NCBI RefSeq assembly: GCF_907165205.1
Contig: NC_058196.1
Coordinates: 20,564,501 to 20,628,500 of the forward strand
Length of the DNA: 64,000 nucleotides
Origin: Coccinella septempunctata
Lineage: Eukaryota; Arthropoda; Insecta; Coleoptera; Coccinellidae
Reading direction: 5' to 3'
In this document: one piece after another, positions 1 through 10,325 of the stretch
How the letters are laid out: each line of letters opens with the position of its first letter
Position numbering within the stretch: position 1 is the stretch's first letter
Position numbers and translations under genes: made by a program
The notes under the pieces: model-generated
The model's input: the letters and a program-made list of their open reading frames with translations, nothing else
Told to the model about the DNA's origin: nothing
The model's database searches: none

Positions 1-470
1 AATATAAGTAAAAAGAATTGAAGGAAGTTTCAAGTTAAGATGAACTTCACCTTTGAACAAAAATTTCACATGAATAAACAAGTAACAGGGCAACTTGCGC
101 GTATTTGTGGCTATTCATCTTAATACATTGATGAAATAATAATAATTAGGTATTTATTAGTGCCTTAAGACATTTACATTGTATAGGACACGTCAAATGA
201 AAAATAGAAAAATCCTTCGATAAATCGACATTTATCGAAAATCCTGTAGTAAACTGTTCGCATTAATTCACTCAAACATAAAATTCTCAAATGCCACCAC
301 TTTTTTGGGTCTCCCAATAGAAGGAAATTCTTTGTCTTCCTCTTCATTCACAATCTTTCTGATTGTGGAAATATCCAGTTCACTGACGTTACCTACTTTA
401 TAGCCAAGGTATTTCATAAGAGGGCGTTTTTTCTCAAAGTTAACAGGGAACTATTTTTTCATTTATTATC
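1..470 (-). mobile_element. TA-target DNA transposon family, copy A (cut by window start)
   Basis: The reverse complement matches the interior and 3' part of the elements at 38364-39676 and 48136-49352. It contains the shared short coding-like stretch (about 299-370, minus), read as STIRKIVNEEEDKEFPSIGR followed by PKK, which looks like a helix-turn-helix tail plus a basic linker. In this copy the frame appears to continue further upstream (to about 470) than in the other copies, so it may keep more of an ancestral exon. The 3' terminal repeat lies outside the window. The family is inferred to be non-autonomous because no catalytic domain is visible in any copy. Confidence 0.6.
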
Positions 471-1480
471 CTTAGGTCCAATTTTATAGAAAAGTTTAAT
501 CGAACGACAAATATATCAGCATTGTTTCGATGATACATATCTTCCTCAATTTATCATATTATTGAATATTATGGGTTCCTCCGTTCTAGAATTCCTCCTT
601 GTTCGCTAAAAGGATCCAATCGAGACCCGTTTTTATCGACGAGAATTCCCGTGATGCTGACCAGCTATGAAAACATGTTTTTCGAGCTCCCGCCGACTCT
701 ATACAGGGATATGTCTACGTGTGACCTGCATCCAGAAGAGAATCGACGTTATTAAATTGCAAGCTGTGTCCGTCTGGACACTTTATCCTTTGTTATTACG
801 TCCCTAGTGTGGTCGGTCATGATTCAGGGGATTCTGTTGGATATAGAGGAGTTTTCCTGTTCAGCCCGTTAATACATCCTGTTAACTAACATTCTATTTT
901 TTACCTCTATAATTCTTCGGGAGGTAGGTATTCCCAGAATCACGTATTCAATTGGGATATAGGTACGTAAAATCGTCAATATTTTTCCTAAAAATTTACT
1001 GATGAGGAATACCTTCGAAAATAATATGAAAAGGATTGTTAAACATATGAAGCCAATATAATTCTTGTTTGTAGGTGTACAAGGTTTTCGAAGCGTCGAA
1101 AAATAAGCCATCAGTGTTGTGGGACTGTGCTGGTTCCAATGCTGGTTTTCGGCTAAATCTAGCATTATACTCAGCCAAGGCATTGCCTCACCAATGAATT
1201 CAAAAAATTACACCTATTTATAGATATCTTATCATTTATATTTTATTATAACTCTTCAGCCACACTTTGGTTTTTATCATTCGCGTTCAAAATCATTTAT
1301 ATCATAATTTCGCTTCAATATACACCAATATGATATTGGTGCCAATATGTAATGCATTTGATTTTTGACAAAAATCGTCTTCATTCTGAGATGAGTCTGC
1401 GAGTTTTTCCGTTTTTGTTATAACCAAATAATTGTTTTATTGTTTTAATTGTTATACGAGTAATATCAATTTCGATTCAA
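471..1480. other. No recognised feature
   Basis: AT-rich sequence. Short overlapping open frames on the minus strand near 869-1183 have no recognisable motif. I see no repeat partner elsewhere in the window. Confidence 0.4.
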
Positions 1481-1484
1481 GATT

Positions 1485-1600
1485 GGTTTATCGATTTTTC
1501 GGTTCTGTAAAACGATGAAGACCATGTAAAAACGTAGTCAATTTGGAGGTCACCGCTATTCTGTTCGTTAGTAACGATAATAGTTGGGGAGCCGACGATG
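1485..1600 (+). repeat. Weak fragment resembling the 5' block of the 17025-18345 repeat
   Basis: The order of short matches (AAACGATG, then CATG, then AATTTGGAG, then a TTCGYTAGTAMCGATAA-like stretch) follows that at about 17060-17140 and the reverse complement of 63700-63800. The match is short and diverged, so this is a tentative relic. Confidence 0.35.
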
Positions 1601-2960
1601 CTAAGTGGGGATTCACTCGAGTGTCGTGGAGACCTAGTGGATTTCAGCGGTGCGGAAAGCGCCTGCAGGGTCTCAAATATGTAAAAAAAATCACCAGATG
1701 TACATACTCGAGCGTGTCAGATTAAGATACTGTATATGCTCTACGTGCCTCTGATAATGAATTCATGCTTATCTGACAGTTTGCGCGGTGGGACTGGCCG
1801 TACGGAGTTGAAAAATGGTAAAAAAAGATTTTTAATGCGTGTCAGATTTTTGGAGGATATGTTAGTTGGACCCAAAGGAAGCTGCTTTGCAATGAACTCA
1901 CAATTTGGACGTGACGCAAGGTCACAGCGGACCTTCGAAAATGTAAAAAAAAATCGTTATTTGTACAAACTCGAGCATGTCAGATTTTCATGCAGATGGT
2001 TAATTCTATTAATCTGACACTAACCAGGGGGGTTTTCTTGATCTGACACTTTGAAGATGATAAAAATTCCTTTTTTTCGAATATTTCCCTCCCTGTACTT
2101 CTAATCGTTTTTGTAATTATTATAAAAGTTGTAGATAATCATATTCTACACAACTTTTATCTGAAGCAATTTTACATACTCTCAATCGTTCTCGAGTTAG
2201 AGGGCGAGAAGCTTAGCAACACATGCGAGGGCAAGTTCAATGTAGAATCCCAGTCTAATCTACAATTGTCAAAATGACAAGGTATTTCTATGATGACAAT
2301 TTCAAAATTAGTCACGAAAATGTTAGTGTTGTCTGTGACTGAACCTTAGAATGTACTATTTTCCAACGAGTGAATTTTCGCTTCAGCATGCATCGCTAAA
2401 CACCTCACATTATTCGCCATATATCTGGAAAACGTTTGAACGTAGAAAAAATTGCTTTGGACAAAATTTGTAGAAAATCTTATGCTCTACAATTTTTATT
2501 ATGAATGCCAAACAGATTTGAAGCCCAGGGAAGGAGATAATTCAAAAAAACTGATTTTTGTGACCTTTATGGCCAATTTTTATAGTTTCGGCTTGCTAAA
2601 ACTGTCAGATTATATTTTTTCCGTTATTCTTGAAGCATTAGCTTCAAAATAAGAAAAAACGCCACCGCGCTCGAGAATGTACACGTGACTTTTTTTTTGC
2701 AACTTTGGCGCCCTCCCACACATTTTCGACACGCTTAAATTGTCAGATTAAGAGAATATATACTTTTACACATGTAATCAACCACATATATCTTAATCTG
2801 ACACGCTCGAGTATGTACAATGATCGCTTTTTTCTTACTGTTCTGACAGGCTGTCCTAGACAATTCTCCCGTATATACAGGTCCAATTTTTGGTAGAGGT
2901 ACTCTACAGGGTCCAAGGTATGTCCCCTTGTATTAATCTGACACGCTCGAGTAAATCCAG
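1600..2960. repeat. Cluster of CTCGAG-centred motifs, partly inverted
   Basis: CTCGAG occurs at 1616, 1707, 1970, 2191, 2670, 2806 and 2946. Several occurrences sit in a longer conserved context, GTACATACTCGAGCGTGTCA followed by GATTAAGAT, which is direct near 1701-1726 and inverted near 2790-2816. A second module (poly-A run, then GTACA, then CTCGAG, then TGTCAGATT) repeats about 263 bp later at 1940-1985. TCTGAC also recurs at about 1775, 2013, 2040, 2795 and 2936. This is an unclassified repeat or foldback structure; I recognise no coding sequence in it. Confidence 0.6.
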
Positions 2961-4442
2961 AATTTCCCTCTTCGGCTCCCTATCTATAAGCCGGAGCAAA
3001 GTCAGTTTTTTTTTCGTTCAATTCACTCTGTGAAATAATCACTCCTTAACGTACTATCTGTACATAAAGGGACCACGTCAAAATTTCCCAAATATGAACT
3101 TGAAGCTTGTTCTGTGTGTTCATTTCAAAAAAATCTCCGATGATTTCGAATGCATGAATTTTTAATACAACAAAAATCTACGCACAAACGTATTAGAGTA
3201 TTAGAGGGTGTGATCAAATTGCTCAATCCTATTGAAACATTAAGCGGCTTTATCGACGCTGCATCGAACAAAGAACAGCAATAACTAGCCATGACCATCA
3301 ATAACTCTTTAAACAGATTGCACACGCGCTAATCTAGATCAAAAGTGTTTTCCCCGCCTGTTTGTCATGATAAATAACACGCCATCATACTTTCGTGCTT
3401 ACGGTATCCAATAACGAATGCATGACATGGATAGCACTTTAGGAAAACGACTGATACCAGTCTGCGAGGCTCTACATCATCGAAACGTATATTTTATTCC
3501 GCGTTCCAAACAGCCGCGTGTTGACGATGTTCCCCAGCTTCAAGCTGACGAGTTCCAGAGTGAACTTGTTGGGTAATTTCAATAAGCTACCGACGCAGAG
3601 CCTTTCGAAAGTTATCCCATATCTTCGCTTGGCACCTTATCTTCGCAGATATTTTCGATAGCGAGAATTTCACCCTCAGATGACGTTTCTAACAGCTAGA
3701 CTTGTTGGAAGGAGGTCTGGAAATTTAATGAAAAATGCAACTTTTTGGGGCATGATGGAAAGTATGAATTTGATGTTCGAAATCCTACGCATATATTCTG
3801 GAGACGATATTGAAAGTGAAACATTTTATATCATATACCTATTATAACTTTGACTCTATTGTTTGATAACCTTAATCTGAATTCTTTGTGGCCCATGGGC
3901 CTAATCTAAATGAAGCAATACTTTGTATGTCTATTATATCGGTTTTATTGACAAAATTATAAAGAAAAATGGCATACGAGCCCTCTCTGTCAAACACGCG
4001 ACCCCACTGAGACAATATCTATGCTATGACTTGGCCATCTTCAATGTTCTGCCTAGGTGAATTCTTTGTGAAATGGCTGTTTTCGATGAGAGATACAACC
4101 TATTAAAAATAACGACTCATCTTTGGAAACATTCTCTATAAAAAAAAACAACACGGCACTAGCAGAACATTCTGTTGAAGAACTACACTCATTAATTTCA
4201 AAAACACGTCTAGATAACAGATAACAGAGTAGAATAGATCAGATAGTGCCATTCTAAGATTCCTTCCTATTGCGGCTGCCATAAAAACTTCATTGAATGT
4301 TCGTGCGAAATCCAAATTGTCCCGAAAGAATACAATGAAATACGAGGTCAAATTACTATTGCAATTACGGGTGTATCACATAAGTTTTATTGGAAAAGTA
4401 AAGTATTTCAGTTAGAAATAAAACTTCCATAATTCATAATGT
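2961..4442. other. No recognised feature
   Basis: Ordinary AT-rich sequence. A stretch around 3340-3760 is somewhat more GC-balanced but shows no motif or repeat partner. Confidence 0.4.
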
Positions 4443-5003
4443 ATTAAATAGCTTGAACAAACGCAACAACGTCTAAGACATATAATGCACATCAGATGGT
4501 TCCACAAAGTTTCGAATGTAGAAGTTTTGCAACGCGCGAGTTGTACAACAATTGAGACTCAAGTAACGAGGGCCCGACTCAGATGGAGCGGCCACATTCT
4601 GAGGATGCAAGACACAAGACTCCCCAAAATTGCTCTGTATGTCGAATTGGCAGAGGGAGCCCGAAAAGCAGGAGGCCAGTATGAGCGGTTTAAGGATACA
4701 CTACATCAATCCCTAAAATCAATTAATGCCAATCATAACTGGGAACAACTAGCGTTAGACAGGTCACAGTGGAGGTCTATGGTGCACAGTTATAATGGAG
4801 ACTCGAGAAGAATACAGCGGCGGCCAGATCTGGTTGGTGACTATCTATGCCCGGAGTGTGGTAGGATATGTAGGTCACGGTTGGGTCTCTTCAGTCACAG
4901 GAGCGCAATTAGCCCCAAGAAATTATAAGTCTGTTCTTTTTTATGTCTTTTTGTAGATTAATTCCCGGTAACGGGACACAGCAATGATGATGATGATGAT
5001 GAT
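4443..5003 (+). mobile_element. RTE-like non-LTR retrotransposon, 5'-truncated copy 1
   Basis: This is the 3' end of the family also present at 6436-7409 and 20428-21562. Homology starts abruptly at about 4443, as expected for 5' truncation during target-primed reverse transcription. It ends in a short GAT/ATG microsatellite tail (4984-5003), a kind of 3' end known from RTE-group elements. It carries the C-terminal reverse-transcriptase extension described in the pseudogene entry at 4485-4928. I see no target-site duplication. Confidence 0.8.
4485..4928 (+). pseudogene. C-terminal end of a non-LTR reverse transcriptase polyprotein
   Basis: An open frame of 147 codons matching the region downstream of the polymerase domain in insect RTE-like elements. 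It reads HIRWFHKVSN early, then RARLRWSGHILRMQDTRLPK (residues about 29-48), then DRSQWRSMVHSY, and ends in a C2H2-like finger, CPECGRICRSRLGLFSH. The catalytic YADD region is absent because the insertion is 5'-truncated, so no functional enzyme can be made. The annotated ATG is only the first in-frame ATG; homology extends about 40 bp upstream. Of the three copies in the window this one keeps the longest uninterrupted C-terminal frame, suggesting it is the youngest or the consensus-like one. The family assignment rests on motif recognition, not a search. Confidence 0.75.
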
Positions 5004-5600
5004 TTTCAATCAATATTTTGACCAGAAATAACAAACGTGAAGAACGACAGATATTATAAGATGCATTAGTACGTTGATTGGATCTATCTTATCCTTCTAG
5101 TCAAGCGATTCAGTGAAAAAGTCAATGCCATTCACAATATGGTTCACTTTACCGCATCACTAGAAAAAGGAATATCTAATAACTGTTGAACAAAACAATT
5201 CCTTACTTTTCAGAATTTGTCAAAAATTATAGAACCATTCACTTCCAAAAAACAGGAACAACCAATTTTTTATGGATTGATGGAAGTGCACACGTAGGTT
5301 TCGATTGCATGCATCTAGTGTTCTGGTAAATACGAATATACGATCTAAATCGCCATATTCGAACACTTCAACCCTACTTCTCTTTGTACTAATTGGTTTA
5401 GTTGTTTATTTGAATATTTGAAATTCTTATGAGATATGAAGACGGGCAGCCACTACCAGCAGCAATCTGTTAAATGAATAACCATGGCGCTTGGTATATA
5501 ATATACAACATTTTCCTTCTTTGGAGTAGATTAACCTTTTAGGTAGATTCACCTTTTCGGGCTTATTCGCCACAAAAGTGCAAATTTCGCCTCGAAACTA
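5004..5600. other. No recognised feature
   Basis: AT-rich spacer between retrotransposon copy 1 and the GC-rich minisatellite. I see no motif or repeat partner. Confidence 0.4.
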
Positions 5601-5775
5601 GCTCGTGCCTGCGGCCCTCGAGGTCCGTCTTACATCCCGGCGTGAGGGCCGTAGGCCCGAGCTAGGGCCTGCATCCTCGCGGTTCGACTTGAATCCGTGC
5701 TCGGGCCTATATCCCTTGCGACTCGCCTCAGCCGTGGCTCAGGCCTGCGGCCCTCGCGTTCCGTCTAAAACGCTA
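5601..5775 (+). repeat. GC- and CpG-rich 38-bp minisatellite
   Basis: Units begin GCTNRGGCCT at 5661, 5699 and 5737 (exact 38-bp spacing), with an earlier unit GCTCGTGCCT at 5601 separated by about 22 extra bases. Each unit carries a GCC/CTCGCG core followed by a CGACTT or CCGTCT stretch. Base composition differs sharply from the AT-rich surroundings and CpG is abundant. The ATG-started open frame across it (5605-5844) is a by-product of the repeat. Confidence 0.75.
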
Positions 5776-5894
5776 AATACGTTCGGCATGAAGAAGTTGA
5801 AGAAGAAGAAGGTTGAACCTATTAGCTTATTCTTCGACAGCTAAATTGAAATAATCTGCTTTTGAAACTAACTGATGATTGATTCCCTATAGTT

Positions 5895-6240
5895 TTTATA
5901 ATGGTGATCAGATCAGAGACCTTAAGAGTCATAACAGGTAATACCTTGAGAGATCACAGGAAGAAAGAGGACATCCGAAAGGAGTGTGGGATATTAGATG
6001 TGGTGAGATGGTCACTTGCAATAAGATACTGGATTGAACATGTTTCCAGAATGAGCGATGAGAAACTTGTCGAGATTGCAGGAATGACAAGCTAGCTACT
6101 AGAAGACTATCAGGACGCTCTCCGAAGAAATGGAAGGATAGCTGGTCATCAGCATCTCAAGAGGTCACTTGAGGTGAAGAAGAAGAGAATCAATTCGGTA
6201 GACTAATCGAAAGTAAACAGTCAAGTTCTGCACGATTTGA
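5895..6240 (+). pseudogene. Degenerate non-LTR reverse-transcriptase C-terminus, second family
   Basis: The frame at 5901-6095 reads TLRDHRKKEDIRKECG and then HVSRMSDEK. This is the pattern seen after the polymerase domain in RTE-type proteins (LRDRIRNEDIR, then WAGHVARMSDE). A shifted frame just downstream reads LSGRSPKKWKDSW, matching the usual GRPPKRWxDD step. At least one frameshift and a stop separate the two parts. It is distinct from the family at 4443-5003, which has a different C-terminal ending. No target duplication or tail is visible. Confidence 0.6.
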
Positions 6241-6435
6241 TTTGCATTGATCTCTCCTTTGGTAATGCTGCATTATTTATCTCAACTTTCAACACGTTAA
6301 GCATGGATTTTCTCTGAAACATAGGAAACAATACTTCGTTTGCAGTACCACCCTGCGTTTGATTTCAGAACTAATCACTCTATTTGGGGTGAGGATGAAG
6401 AAGTGTCAAACCTCTGTATTTTGTATGTAGAACTG

Positions 6436-7409
6436 CGGAACTTCAATATGCAGATGATTGCGCACTTATCGCTAGTAGCCCAGAGGATCTACAGATAATT
6501 TGAGACACCTATGAACATATATACGAACCTTTAGGCCTCAATATTGACAAAACCAAAATTCTGGTAAGTCCGCCAGAACCTTTAAACAGATATCAGCCTG
6601 TAGGATGAAACTCTAGAACAGGTCGAGCAATTCAAATACTTGGGAAGATTCATAAATACTAGGGCTAACCTACACTAATACATAACCGTATCAGTTCGGC
6701 ATCACGGGCATTCTGGAAGCTAAAGGACAGAGTGCTTCGAAATCACGACCTCAATCTGAAGACCAAGACAGCTATTCACAAAACAATGGTCCTTCCAACG
6801 CTTCTTTACGGTAGTGAAAGCTGGACTCCCTACAGGCGACACATTAAACAGCTTGAAGAAACGCAACAACTTCATCTAAGACAAATAAAGCACATCAGAT
6901 GGTTCCACAAAGTTTATAAATGGCAGAAATCTGGCAGCGCGCGAGTTGTATAAGAATTGAGACTCAAGAAACGAGGGCCCGACTCAGATGGAGCGGCCAC
7001 ATTCTGAGGATGCAAGACACAAGACTCCCCCAAATAGCTCTGTAGAGCGAATTCACAGAGGGAGCTCGGAAACCAGCAGGCCAGTATAAGCGGTTTAAGG
7101 ATATGCTGCATCAATCCCTAAAATCAGTTAATGCCAATCATAACTGAAAACAACTAGCGTTAGACACAGTGGAGGTCTTTGGTATACCTACAGTTATAAT
7201 GGAGACGTCCAGATCTGGTTGCTGATTATTCATGCCCAGAGTGTGGGAGGAGCTGTGGGTCACGGTTGGGTCTCTTCAGTCACAGAAGGGCACACAGTCG
7301 CAAGTAGCCCCCTAAGAAATTATAAGTTCGATCGCACCGATGGTTTTGTTTTTGAGTCTTTTTGTAGATTTATTCTCGGTAACGAAATTCAGCAATGATG
7401 ATTATGATG
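6436..7409 (+). mobile_element. RTE-like non-LTR retrotransposon, copy 2 (degenerate)
   Basis: Same family as 4443-5003 and the minus-strand copy at 20428-21562. It starts in the palm region (LQYADDCALIA near 6439-6472, keeping the YADD catalytic motif) and runs through the thumb, the LYGSESWTPY step and the C-terminal extension, ending in an ATGATGATT-type tail near 7395-7409. Stops and frameshifts are frequent (for example before 6500, around 6605 and after 6950), and the finger region has lost bases relative to copy 1. Confidence 0.8.
6439..7320 (+). pseudogene. Broken reverse-transcriptase frame of copy 2
   Basis: Consecutive frames give LQYADDCALIASSPEDLQI, then KTKILVSPPEPLNRY, then LEQVEQFKYLG, then the longest open piece (6732-6953), which contains LKTKTAIHKTMVLPTLLYGS and HLRQIKHIRWFHKV. 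YADD carries the two catalytic aspartates of reverse transcriptases. YLG followed by a conserved thumb region is normal for this group. Multiple stops make it inactive. The downstream region can be aligned with copy 1 at the DNA level, so decay happened after insertion. Confidence 0.7.
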
Positions 7410-7528
7410 AGACATGCATTGCTCTGTTGCCTCATAAAATACGATTTTCACCTGTTAATGTATCCTAGGATGTCATCTGAAAACCAAGTTGCTTCAGATC
7501 TCATTTTAGTGTTTTTGAAATTATGTTA

Positions 7529-8876
7529 TACAGGGTGGCCATTTGAAAACGAAACAGACGAGATTACAGACGAAATAAATTTTTTCGATAGAAATGCTCG
7601 GACATGTCGATTTCTGTTTTGAGGGGGACAACTTAAGATGTAGGTTACGGACACATAGCGCTTCAACCCTTGCTACTACAACCCTCACCCCCAATTTTTG
7701 AATAGGGAAGATGAGGTGAGTGATACCTCATTTGAAAGGTATTTTTATACTGATTTCAGCACAGTAATTGTTTTTTCATTTTATGCATTAGTTCTCGAAA
7801 TATTCTTAAGCAAGTATTTGAAAATGAAGTGGTGTTTTCATGGCACTTGTAGTGTTTTTTTGTGAAAAATCGACATTTTGAGCTTCAAAACATACTTCCT
7901 ATTAACATGTTTATCTAAATGTCGTTGATTGAAGAATTCTGCGGTTCTATTCGCACATTGATTGTTTGCAAAAAAAAGTGAAATTATTTCCACCCGCTCT
8001 GCAATTGAATAAACCATGTCGAACAATGAATTAGAACACATACAAGTCTCGATTCAAAACTAAGAATAATTCACATGTCAAAGAACCAGTAAGCCAACTC
8101 AATGATCTGTTCGTAATAAATAAAAAATTATCGATTCTCATTTTTTTGAAAAAGATATGAGTTCAATAATCAACAAAATGAAAACATTATTGAAGCCAAC
8201 TGAGAAAACACTTCATAATTAAGTCGGAAATCGTTTCACGAATTGCAACTGGAACATTTCTGGGGCATCATTAATGATTTGATTTTCTTACCTGGTGATC
8301 TGATTAGAGATATGTACGTATTTGGACTTTTTGGAGATTTCTACCGATCAAGTGTTACCGCATGTTATTGGAAATACTGCAAATTATATCGAAGATAATT
8401 TAGATTGAGTTTCAGCAAGATTGAGCTCCTTCGCAATACGCTTTGTTTGTTCGACATCTTGATTAAAGATTTCTATGTCAGTGGATTGGAGGAAGGAAGC
8501 CACAGTCATGGTTGTTTTGAAGCTCAAAATGTCGATTTTTCACAAAAAAACACTACAAGTGCCATGAAAACACCACTTCATTTTCAAATACTTAGTTAAG
8601 AATATTTCGAGAACTAATGCATAAAATGAAAAAACAATTACTGTGCTGAAATCAGTATAAAAATACCTTTCAAATGAGGTATCACTCACCTCATCTTCCC
8701 TATTCAAAAATTGGGGGTGAGGGTTGTAGTAGCAAGGGTTGAAGCGCTATGCGTCCGTAACCTACATCTTAAGTTGTTCCCCTCGAAACAGAAATCGACC
8801 TGTCCGAGCATTTCTATTGAAAAAATTTATTTCGTCTGTAATCTCGTCTGTTTCGTTTTCAAATGGCCACCCTCTA
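7529..8876. mobile_element. Foldback element with about 364-bp inverted arms
   Basis: The left arm 7529-7892 and right arm 8513-8876 are near-identical inverted repeats with only scattered differences by eye. Both end TATAnAGGGTGGCCATTTG, and TA dinucleotides at the outer ends are compatible with a TA target site. The 620-bp interior encodes a transposase N-terminus on the minus strand (7838-8041). The terminus and HTH place it with Tc1/mariner relatives. The ORFs inside the arms (for example 8739-8924) are mirror shadows. Confidence 0.8.
7838..8041 (-). pseudogene. Transposase N-terminal helix-turn-helix fragment
   Basis: The frame contains YSIAERVEIISLFFANNQCA, then RTAEFFNQRHLDKHVNRKYV. 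This is the familiar N-terminal HTH of the arthropod mariner-like group (a DUF4817-like pattern: AERVEI, charged loop, RTA.RFN.RHP). About 50 residues are recognisable; after that the frame runs into the inverted arm, so the last residues of the open frame are not transposase. No catalytic domain remains in the element, so it would depend on a transposase elsewhere. The initiating ATG lies about 9 residues before the HTH, which fits a true start. Confidence 0.65.
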
Positions 8877-9771
8877 TATGTTTTGGTTGAAGATTATTTT
8901 TCAATTAGCTTTTGGTTTTATTGACCCACGTCCTCTCGAAAAATCCTGACTCTGTAGCAACTTCTCCACCCAAGAAGCAATGCGATTGATGCTCTCGGAG
9001 CCACACGGAACAATGTTGAACAAGTTTCATCACTGAAACCACAGTGTACGCTTCTTCTATAGCTATTCGTTTTCAAATAATACGATTCGAAGACACCTCA
9101 GTATTCAAACACTATTGTTGAAATCTGAAATTCTCCAGGCAGAAGCTCGGAAAACTTCCAAACTGTCCTCAGCCAAAAAAGTTTCGGTTGAACCGATTGT
9201 TCGCAATTCGAATTTCTCCGTCTTCATCAGGACCAGACGGGCACCGAGTCGTCTTCCGAATTCATGCAAATGTCCGCTGACGCAAAAGCAATTTATGAAA
9301 ATTTAATTCAGACATAATATTAATAATTCCGGACTATCCCCACCCACCGCGACGCGCTCCGCCGCCAATGAATCTAATTGTTTTCCTTCCTCCACCTATT
9401 CATTTCCAACTCGCGGAAAACTCCGAATCTATTCGTTATCGGGGACATAATGGAGAGGGCGTTGTCGCTGCTTCCGACAGTCATCCCGCGTTTCCGTCCC
9501 CGGATTTATATGTTTTGTCGTCGCGATTTGAATGGTGCGTAGATCAAAGTTGGGTCAGCGAAATGCATAAATTCCTCAAGTAATAAGACGCCATTCGGGG
9601 ACTGGATACAATCTGGCTGGGGATGGGGGATTTCGGAAGATGGGATACGATAGAGATGCAAATGAGGTGGATTGGCAAGAATAGGAGAATTCTAGAGCTG
9701 GGTTTACGTAGTTTGCTTCTAGTTCACCTTTAGGCTCAACTTACTAAGGAAAGTAACAAATTAGTGAGGAA
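8877..9771. other. Non-repetitive block, GC-balanced around 9340-9560
   Basis: No repeat partner is seen. The part at 9340-9560 is richer in G+C and CpG than its surroundings and has no coding motif. It may be conserved noncoding DNA, which I infer only from composition. Confidence 0.3.
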
Positions 9772-9909
9772 AGGTAATCACATAGACCACAACTTGTAGT
9801 AGATTCAAACGACGACGGCACCCACAAAACTGGGTATGGTTATGTGAAAGGTAATCACATAGACCACAACTTGTAGTAGATTTAAACGACGACGGCACCC
9901 ACAAAACTG
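9772..9909 (+). repeat. Tandem duplication, 77-bp unit
   Basis: AGGTAATCACATAGACCACA begins at 9772 and again at 9849. The second unit is partial (about 61 bp), and the shared part shows one clear mismatch. The low divergence indicates a recent duplication. Confidence 0.85.
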
Positions 9910-10059
9910 TCGTAGAATGCAAGTCACTATCGTGACAAATCCTCACTGCTCACTCCAGGACACAGAGAAATACGAAAAACGAATGAGAGTTCATTCCTTG
10001 TCTTGTCGCCCAATTGCGTTTTAAGTTCCAACCAATCATACTAGAGCAGAGTAGAGTGT

Positions 10060-10325
10060 TGAGATGGACACTCAGCCCTATGAGTCCACTGCTGGACATA
10101 GGCTTTCCCTACTCTTGCCTATTTTTCTTCTATTTTGAACGGTCTGAATAAAATTGCTAGGGAACGTCTTGATGTCATCAGTCCAAAGAGTTGGATGTCT
10201 TCCTCTGTTTCGTTTTGCCTTCATTCTTGTAAACCTTTTCATCCTTTTCTCATCTGTCATTCGCCTCTTACCTGTTCAGTCCATCATTTCTGGCGATGTG
10301 AAAAACAGCATCAGCAATATATTGG
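10060..10325 (-). pseudogene. RTE/BovB-type retrotransposon tail
   Basis: On the minus strand the frame at 10260-10078 reads MTDEKRMKRFTRMKAKRNRG and then RHPTLWTDDIK, the GRPPTRWTDDI step near the C-terminus of BovB/RTE-group proteins. A one-base shift downstream gives KAYVQQWT, the almost invariant AYVQQW ending of that family, at about 10070-10100. It is therefore the very end of an element. It stops at about 10325, where mariner sequence begins on the other strand. It is a third RT family compared with 4443-5003. Confidence 0.7.

Noticed and set aside
4984..5003. GAT-repeat as an independent microsatellite
   Set aside because: It sits at the 3' end of RTE copy 1, and shorter ATG-type tails end copies 2 and 3, so it is part of the retrotransposon.
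5605..5844. 79-codon frame through GC-rich DNA
   Set aside because: It is a by-product of the 38-bp minisatellite, which keeps frames open because it is GC-rich.
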